Assembly: GCA_023393485.1 (NCBI GenBank)
Contig: JAEWLD010000035.1
Location: forward strand, 1 to 9,920
Direction: 5' to 3'
Origin: Bacteroidota bacterium
GTDB taxonomy: Bacteria > Bacteroidota > Bacteroidia > Flavobacteriales > Flavobacteriaceae
Length of the DNA stretch: 9,920 bases
Both the position numbers and the translations under genes were made by a program. Positions 6,053 through 9,920 of this stretch are shown in pieces; position 1 is the first letter of the stretch, and each line of letters opens with the position of its first letter. The notes beneath the pieces are model-generated. The model was not told where the DNA came from and made no database searches. It was given only the letters and a program-made list of their open reading frames with translations.

Positions 6053-7081
6053 ATGCCATTTACCGATAAGCTAATTCACTGGTACTTAACTCACAAGCGC
6101 GATTTGCCATGGCGTAATACCAACGACCCATACTTGATTTGGTTGTCGGAGATTATATTGCAGCAAACCCGTGTGGCGCAAGGACTTCCTTATTTTTTAA
6201 CATTTACTTCGCATTTTCCGCAGGTTTCCGATTTGGCCGGTGCGAATGAGGAAAAAGTACTGAGGTTATGGCAAGGCCTCGGTTATTATTCAAGGGCGCG
6301 CAACCTTCACAAAACAGCGATCCATATAGCAAACGATTTGGATGGGAAATTTCCTGACAATTATCGGGATTTATTGAAACTTAGAGGCGTTGGCGAATAT
6401 ACGGCGGCGGCAATCGCCTCGTTTGCTTACGATGAAGCCGTTCCGGTGGTCGATGGCAATGTGTTCCGTGTGCTTTCGCGGTATTTTGATGTCGAAACCG
6501 ATATCGCCAATTCGTCGGCCAAAACCGGATTTTCAAAGCTGGCATTTGGACTGATGCCGAAAGATTCTCCGGCGATATTCAACCAAGCCATTATGGAATT
6601 CGGCGCTTTGCAATGCGTTCCAAAAAATCCCGATTGCGGTAAATGTCCTTTGAACAGCGGCTGCCTTGCGCTGAAATACAATAAGGTCGGCCAGCTTCCC
6701 GTTAAATCAAAAAAGGCGAAACCAAAGGAGCGCTTTTTCAATTATCTCGTCTACATCGATGAGGCAGATCAGACGCAAATCGTCAAGAGAACCGGAAAAG
6801 GCATTTGGAACAGTTTGTATGAATTTCCTTTGGTCGAAGTGCATGAACCTGGAGACGTGACGGGATATAATGGTGCGACTGCCAATAAAAACGATGTGAT
6901 TTCGATCAAATCGCTAGACTCAAAATCAACCGTCCACAAGCTGACGCATCAAACGCTCAACATCAGTTTTACCGAAATAAAAGTCAAGGGAAAACTCGAC
7001 GACGGCGTAGCGATTTCTGAGTTAGGACGTTATCCGTTTCCAATCGTATTGCACAATTTTATCCAAAAGCATTGGAATTGA
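6053..7081 (+). CDS. mutY: A/G-specific adenine DNA glycosylase MutY
   Basis: MutY removes adenine mispaired with 8-oxoguanine or guanine in base excision repair. From the ATG at 6053 the protein has 342 residues. The catalytic glutamate is E33 in WLSEIILQQTR (E. coli E37). The helix-hairpin-helix reads LRGVGEYTA at 110-118, and the catalytic aspartate is D134 in VVDGNVFRV (E. coli D138). The 4Fe-4S cluster ligands C188, C195, C198 and C204 keep the canonical spacing C-x6-C-x2-C-x5-C. A NUDIX-like domain that recognises 8-oxoguanine occupies about 228-340, including KLTHQTLNI. All key residues are present, so the enzyme should be active. A TTG at 6029 would add eight residues but overlaps the -7 box, so it was not used. 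ssb follows after 46 bases with its own promoter. Confidence 0.95.
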   Translation: MPFTDKLIHWYLTHKRDLPWRNTNDPYLIWLSEIILQQTRVAQGLPYFLTFTSHFPQVSDLAGANEEKVLRLWQGLGYYSRARNLHKTAIHIANDLDGKFPDNYRDLLKLRGVGEYTAAAIASFAYDEAVPVVDGNVFRVLSRYFDVETDIANSSAKTGFSKLAFGLMPKDSPAIFNQAIMEFGALQCVPKNPDCGKCPLNSGCLALKYNKVGQLPVKSKKAKPKERFFNYLVYIDEADQTQIVKRTGKGIWNSLYEFPLVEVHEPGDVTGYNGATANKNDVISIKSLDSKSTVHKLTHQTLNISFTEIKVKGKLDDGVAISELGRYPFPIVLHNFIQKHWN

Positions 7082-7104
7082 CCATATCTTTTTTCGTACA
7101 TTTG
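7072..7104 (+). promoter_or_regulatory. Promoter of ssb-gldD (TTG - 22 bp - TACATTTG)
   Basis: TACATTTG (7097-7104) matches the -7 consensus 23 bases before the ssb ATG. TTG at 7072-7074, inside the end of mutY, lies at a suitable distance for the -33 element. The segment before the box resembles that before the T9SS protein gene. Confidence 0.65.
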
Positions 7105-7127
7105 ATAGCTATCAACAACCCAAAAAA

Positions 7128-7550
7128 ATGAATGGAACGTTAAACAAAGTGATGCTCATCGGTCATCTCGGCGATGAGGTCAAGATGCACTATTTTGAAG
7201 GCGGAAACTGCATTGCGCGTTTTCCGCTGGCCACAAATGAAGTGTACATTAACCGCCAAACCAACGAAAAAATCACCTCGACCGAATGGCACAATCTCGT
7301 AGTGCGGAACAAAGCCGCCGAAATCTGTGAAAAATACCTTTCAAAGGGCGATAAAATCTATGTTGAAGGCCGGATCAAATCGCGCCAATGGCAGGCTGAC
7401 GACGGCGTGACCAAATACACGACTGAAATCCAGGTTACAGAATTCACGTTCCTGACCACGAAAAAAGATACCGAGGCAACGCGTCATGCATCCGAACCGA
7501 AAGGCAATTACGAGACGCCGAATATGCCCGAAAACGATTTGCCATTCTGA
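7128..7550 (+). CDS. ssb: Single-stranded DNA-binding protein
   Basis: SSB coats single-stranded DNA during replication, repair and recombination and recruits partner proteins through its C-terminal tip. The protein has 140 residues. The OB fold covers about residues 4-108, from LNKVMLIGHLGDEVKM through STEWHNLVVRNKAAE and KGDKIYVEGRIKSRQW. A short variable linker follows, and the acidic-hydrophobic tip reads ENDLPF, the Bacteroidota form of the DDIPF tip of E. coli. The linker is short compared with proteobacterial SSBs. The TGA stop shares its last base with the ATG of gldD (TGATG), which suggests translational coupling between the two. Confidence 0.95.
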   Translation: MNGTLNKVMLIGHLGDEVKMHYFEGGNCIARFPLATNEVYINRQTNEKITSTEWHNLVVRNKAAEICEKYLSKGDKIYVEGRIKSRQWQADDGVTKYTTEIQVTEFTFLTTKKDTEATRHASEPKGNYETPNMPENDLPF

Positions 7551-8104
7551 TGTTCAAAAATCTTCTTTGCGTGACGGCGCTTTCCGTTTTGTTTGTGAGC
7601 TGTAAAGACGACGTGCTGCCAAAGCCGAAAGGCCAACTCCGACTGGATTACGACCGTCCTGAATATGCGGCTTTCGCAAACAATTGCCCGTATACTTTCA
7701 ACATGAATTACGAGGCTGTGATCAGGGGAAAATCGGATTGTGCGTTCGAAATCAATTACCCGAAAATGAAAGCCACGATTTACCTGACATACAAACCTGT
7801 CAATGGCAACATCAACAATTTGCTCCGCGATGCGCAAAAACTGACCTACGAACATGTCATCAAAGCCGATGATATCGTAGAACAGCCGTTTGTGAACCCG
7901 GATAAAAAAGTGTACGGGATGTTTTATCAGATCCAGGGCAACGCTGCCACAAACGCGCAGTTTTATGCAACCGACAGCACGAAGCATTTCGTGACGGCGT
8001 CGGTTTACTTTTACGCCAAACCGAATTTTGACTCAATCCTTCCGGCTGCCGCTTACGTCCGCGATGACATGCGAACGATTATGGAAACCCTCCAATGGAA
8101 ATAA
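7550..8104 (+). CDS. gldD: Gliding motility lipoprotein GldD
   Basis: GldD is a lipoprotein required for gliding motility in Flavobacterium johnsoniae and is also linked to T9SS function. It probably sits in the cell envelope, and its exact biochemical role is not known. This copy has 184 residues. It has a lipoprotein signal with a lipobox ending SVLFVSC, so C18 is the lipidated residue. Conserved blocks include LPKPKGQLRLDY (23-34), YPKMKATIYLTYKPVNGNI (70-88), QKLTYEHVIKADDIVEQPF (96-114) and FYAKPNFDSILPAAAYVRDD (154-173). The residues after C18 are KDD, resembling the export signal reported for surface lipoproteins of Bacteroidota. It overlaps ssb by one base. In F. johnsoniae gldE lies immediately upstream of gldD, and here it is absent from that position. 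The stop codon runs into a strong terminator. Confidence 0.92.
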   Translation: MFKNLLCVTALSVLFVSCKDDVLPKPKGQLRLDYDRPEYAAFANNCPYTFNMNYEAVIRGKSDCAFEINYPKMKATIYLTYKPVNGNINNLLRDAQKLTYEHVIKADDIVEQPFVNPDKKVYGMFYQIQGNAATNAQFYATDSTKHFVTASVYFYAKPNFDSILPAAAYVRDDMRTIMETLQWK

Positions 8105-8133
8105 AAAAAGGAACCGAGTGGGTTCCTTTTTTT
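8103..8133. terminator. Bidirectional terminator between gldD and the metal-binding lipoprotein gene
   Basis: A perfect 13-bp stem, AAAAAAAGGAACC (8103-8115) with GGTTCCTTTTTTT (8121-8133), has a GAGTG loop and T runs in both directions. It starts within the gldD stop codon and can serve both convergent genes. Confidence 0.92.
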
Positions 8134-8145
8134 ATGATCGAATTT

Positions 8146-8664
8146 TTACATGGAATGGCATGAGGCAGGCTTCTTACCGGCGCAGCATCCGCCCTTGCTT
8201 TCAGTGGCGCAGCCTTCCTTTTTGGTTTCGCCTTTTCTGCCTTCGGCTTTCGCTTTTCGCTTTTTCTTTTTCTCTTTGTTGAACAATGAAGCGTGATCTT
8301 CCGAGGACTTCATGTTGCTTACTTTATAGGTATCGCCGCCGGCAACAGCTTCAACGGCTTCGGCAATTTTTTCAGGCGATTGTTTGGCGGAATCATACTC
8401 TACTGTAGCCGATTTTTTCTCAAAATCAACCGACGCTTTTTTGACGCCGTCCATTCCGGCGAGTTTGCTTTCAATGGTTTTGGCGCAGCCGATCGCACAC
8501 GTCATGCCTTCAATGTTGAAGCTTGCGGTTTCCATTTTCCCAACTGTTGCGGTTTTTGATGCCGTATCGTTTGGTGCCTGTTCAGGTGATTTAGCCGTTT
8601 CTTTGCAACCGACGAGAAGCGCGCCGGCAAAAAGCAAAGCGAATAATGATTTAGTCTTGTTCAT
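8146..8664 (-). CDS. Lipoprotein with heavy-metal-associated (HMA) domain and Cys-rich tail
   Basis: This 172-residue protein has a lipoprotein signal (LLFAGALLVGC, lipidation at C20), a Thr/Ser/Pro-rich spacer and an HMA domain at about 46-113. The metal loop reads GMTCAIGCAKT, so the cysteines C56 and C60 are spaced CxxxC where copper chaperones usually have CxxC. Residues 129-149 are strongly Lys-rich. The C-terminal tail carries C152, C160, C161, C169 and H170, a second possible metal site. Binding of copper or another soft metal in the periplasm or at a membrane surface is inferred from the family. There is no neighbouring P-type ATPase or efflux gene in the window to name the metal. It converges on gldD and is divergent from the EamA transporter gene. 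Confidence 0.85.
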   Translation of the reverse strand: MNKTKSLFALLFAGALLVGCKETAKSPEQAPNDTASKTATVGKMETASFNIEGMTCAIGCAKTIESKLAGMDGVKKASVDFEKKSATVEYDSAKQSPEKIAEAVEAVAGGDTYKVSNMKSSEDHASLFNKEKKKKRKAKAEGRKGETKKEGCATESKGGCCAGKKPASCHSM

Positions 8665-8706
8665 AATGTTGTTTTTTAGTGATTTAGCCTAGCGTCGAGG
8701 CGGTTA

Positions 8707-8714
8707 CAAAAATA
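8707..8714 (-). promoter_or_regulatory. -7 box (TATTTTTG) for the HMA lipoprotein gene
   Basis: On the minus strand TATTTTTG fits TAnnTTTG, 42 bases before the start codon. A TTG lies 24 bases further upstream, slightly beyond usual spacing. GGCGG (8699-8703) and CCGCC (8726-8730) flank the box as a possible operator-like inverted repeat, which is weak evidence. Confidence 0.45.
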
Positions 8715-8777
8715 GCGAAAAAAAGCCGCCGCGATTCACAAAATAATTGCAAACTTTGGCCTACTCAACCAAGCGAT

Positions 8778-9641
8778 ATGAACGGCAATCGATTAAAATG
8801 GTTTTATTTGTCGGTTTTGGCGATGATCTGGGGCAGTTCATTCATCCTGATTGAACTCGGTCTCGACGGACTGAATCCGTTCCAATTGGGATCGTTAAGA
8901 ATTATTTTTGCCGCTATTTTCCTGCTTGCGTTTGGTTTCAGGAATTTGTCTAAAATCCCGGGCCATCAATGGAAATATGTAGCGCTCGCCGGATTGTTCG
9001 GCAATTTCATTCCGGCCTACTTTTTTGCGATAGCCGAAACAGAAATTTCGAGTTCGGTAACCGCGATACTCAACTCGCTTGTTCCGGTCAATGCGCTTAT
9101 TCTCGGCGCAACGTTCTTTGGCCTTGTGGTCAAACGCCAGCAAACGATCGGCGTAACCGTTGGGTTGCTCGGGACGATGGTGCTGATATTGAGCGGCGCG
9201 ATTGATAATCCGAGCCATAATTACTGGTTTGCAGGATTCGTGCTCGTCGCGACGCTTTGTTATGCCGCAAACGTCAACCTTGTCAAAAAATACCTGTCAG
9301 ACATCAGCCCGATGACAATCACGGCTGGCAACTTTGCGGTGATGCTCGTTCCGGCACTGATCATCTTCTTTTGTTCGGGCGAGGTTGAATTCGCCCAGCC
9401 CGCCGTACGTCAATCTGCCATGTTTGTCGCGGTTCTGGGATTGTTCGGCACCGGAATCGCAAACATTTTGTTTTATCGGCTGATCCACATTTCGTCGCCG
9501 GTTTTCGCGACGCAGGTCACTTACCTGATTCCAATCGTTGCGTGCATTTGGGGAATGATCTATGGCGAAACGCTTACCGTCTTCCAGCTTGTGGGCGCTG
9601 CGATTATTTTAATAGGCGTTTACTTGGCGGGAAAAAAATAA
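8778..9641 (+). CDS. EamA/DMT superfamily membrane transporter
   Basis: This 287-residue integral membrane protein has about ten predicted transmembrane helices arranged as two EamA repeats (about 8-138 and 150-285), the normal length for the drug/metabolite transporter superfamily. Recognisable family motifs are AMIWGSSFI (15-23) at the start of the first repeat, TAILNSLVPVNALILGATFFG (95-115) in the first-repeat helices, and the matching IPIVACIWGMIYGE (251-264) in the second. Such proteins are inner-membrane exporters or exchangers of small metabolites. The substrate cannot be read from the sequence. The start is ATG at 8778. Upstream, AAACTTTG (8751-8758) is a one-mismatch -7 box. The gene is transcribed away from the HMA lipoprotein gene and converges with the partial gene at the window end. 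Confidence 0.9.
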   Translation: MNGNRLKWFYLSVLAMIWGSSFILIELGLDGLNPFQLGSLRIIFAAIFLLAFGFRNLSKIPGHQWKYVALAGLFGNFIPAYFFAIAETEISSSVTAILNSLVPVNALILGATFFGLVVKRQQTIGVTVGLLGTMVLILSGAIDNPSHNYWFAGFVLVATLCYAANVNLVKKYLSDISPMTITAGNFAVMLVPALIIFFCSGEVEFAQPAVRQSAMFVAVLGLFGTGIANILFYRLIHISSPVFATQVTYLIPIVACIWGMIYGETLTVFQLVGAAIILIGVYLAGKK

Positions 9642-9700
9642 GCTGGTTTCGGGATTTTGCAGCCATTGGCAAAGAAAGCCCCGAGTGAGTTCCCAAAAAA

Positions 9701-9724
9701 AAAGGCCACCCGAAGGCAGCCTTT
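9701..9724 (-). terminator. UUCG-loop terminator of the minus-strand end gene
   Basis: In the minus direction AAAGGCTGCC and GGTGGCCTTT close a TTCG tetraloop with ten pairs, two of them G-U wobbles, followed by a T run (9700-9695). On the plus strand the two wobbles become A-C mismatches, so the hairpin mainly serves the minus-strand gene. Confidence 0.85.
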
Positions 9725-9742
9725 CAAAAATTATCAATCTTT

Positions 9743-9920
9743 CTATTGGAAATCGGCGTCGGTTACACCTTCGTTGATTGTAACTGTATCCAGCTTGATG
9801 TCGAGTTCTACGCCGGGAGCAAGATTGCGGATCATGTTGTAAGGCATTTTCACGCCTTTGACGTCGCGGTAATCTTTGTAGACGGTCGACTGGACATTTT
9901 TCTGTCCGTTTTCTTCTTCC
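9743..9920 (-). CDS. C-terminal fragment of a probable secreted protein (5' end outside window)
   Basis: The minus strand is open from the window edge to TAG at 9743, giving 58 residues. It contains VYKDYRDVKGVKMPYNM, followed by KLDTVTINEGVTDADFQ at the end. The pattern of a D-Y-R/K-V-x-G-x-K-x-P block and then a strand with xxNxGVxDxxF resembles the last strands of the outer membrane lipoprotein-sorting (LolA-like) fold. That fold also occurs at the C-terminus of Bacteroidota insulinase-type (M16) proteins. With only the tail visible, I cannot choose between a free-standing protein of that fold and an M16 fusion. A strong terminator follows directly and supports this as a real gene end. Confidence 0.75.
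   Translation of the reverse strand, partial: EEENGQKNVQSTVYKDYRDVKGVKMPYNMIRNLAPGVELDIKLDTVTINEGVTDADFQ

Noticed and set aside
5222..6055. ATTTTTATCCGATG occurs at 5222-5235 and at 6042-6055
   Set aside because: A 14-base match in a 10-kb AT-leaning window is near chance. The two copies have different positions relative to genes, and only the second ends in a start codon.
9678..9694. Sequence resembling the loop and arm of the gldD terminator (GAGTGAGTTCCC)
   Set aside because: The left arm does not pair with it, so it is at best a decayed hairpin. I did not list it as the terminator of the EamA gene.
1..9920. CRISPR arrays, toxin-antitoxin or defence modules, integrated elements
   Set aside because: No spaced direct repeats of CRISPR type, no transposase or integrase frames and no sharp change in base composition were seen. 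The heptamer arrays have no spacers.

Overview
The window looks like ordinary chromosomal DNA from a member of the Flavobacteriaceae (Bacteroidota). The evidence is a protein with a C-terminal type IX secretion (T9SS) sorting domain, the gliding-motility lipoprotein GldD, promoters of the TAnnTTTG type, an absence of Shine-Dalgarno sequences, and an SSB ending in a Bacteroidota-style DLPF tip. Base composition and codon use look even throughout, and I see no integrase, transposase, tRNA, CRISPR array or defence module.

Layout from left to right. (1) The 3' end of pbpC (penicillin-binding protein 1C), followed by a large secreted multidomain T9SS cargo protein with its own promoter. (2) A convergent intergenic region of about 340 bases, crowded with inverted repeats. 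It includes a duplicated copy of the end of the RNase G gene together with its terminator. (3) A minus-strand cluster transcribed hup (HU), then a 30-residue very basic protein, then rng (RNase E/G). The tiny gene is easy to miss and is probably ribosomal or RNA-binding. The gap before rng holds two arrays of 7-base repeats. (4) Divergent from hup, a plus-strand cluster mutY, ssb, gldD. ssb and gldD overlap by one base, so gldE, which precedes gldD in Flavobacterium johnsoniae, is not in between. (5) A convergent lipoprotein with a heavy-metal-associated domain and a cysteine-rich tail. (6) A divergent EamA/DMT transporter, and the 3' end of a minus-strand secreted protein cut by the window edge.

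Functionally, the centre is a housekeeping block for DNA and RNA: nucleoid protein, RNase G, adenine glycosylase and SSB. The flanks are cell envelope genes: peptidoglycan synthesis, a T9SS-exported surface protein, GldD, a metal-binding lipoprotein and a transporter. I did not find a convincing new multi-gene system. The points most worth following up are the tiny basic gene, the rng-tail duplication with its palindromes, the missing gldE, the heptamer arrays, and family-level residue changes in RNase G and HU.
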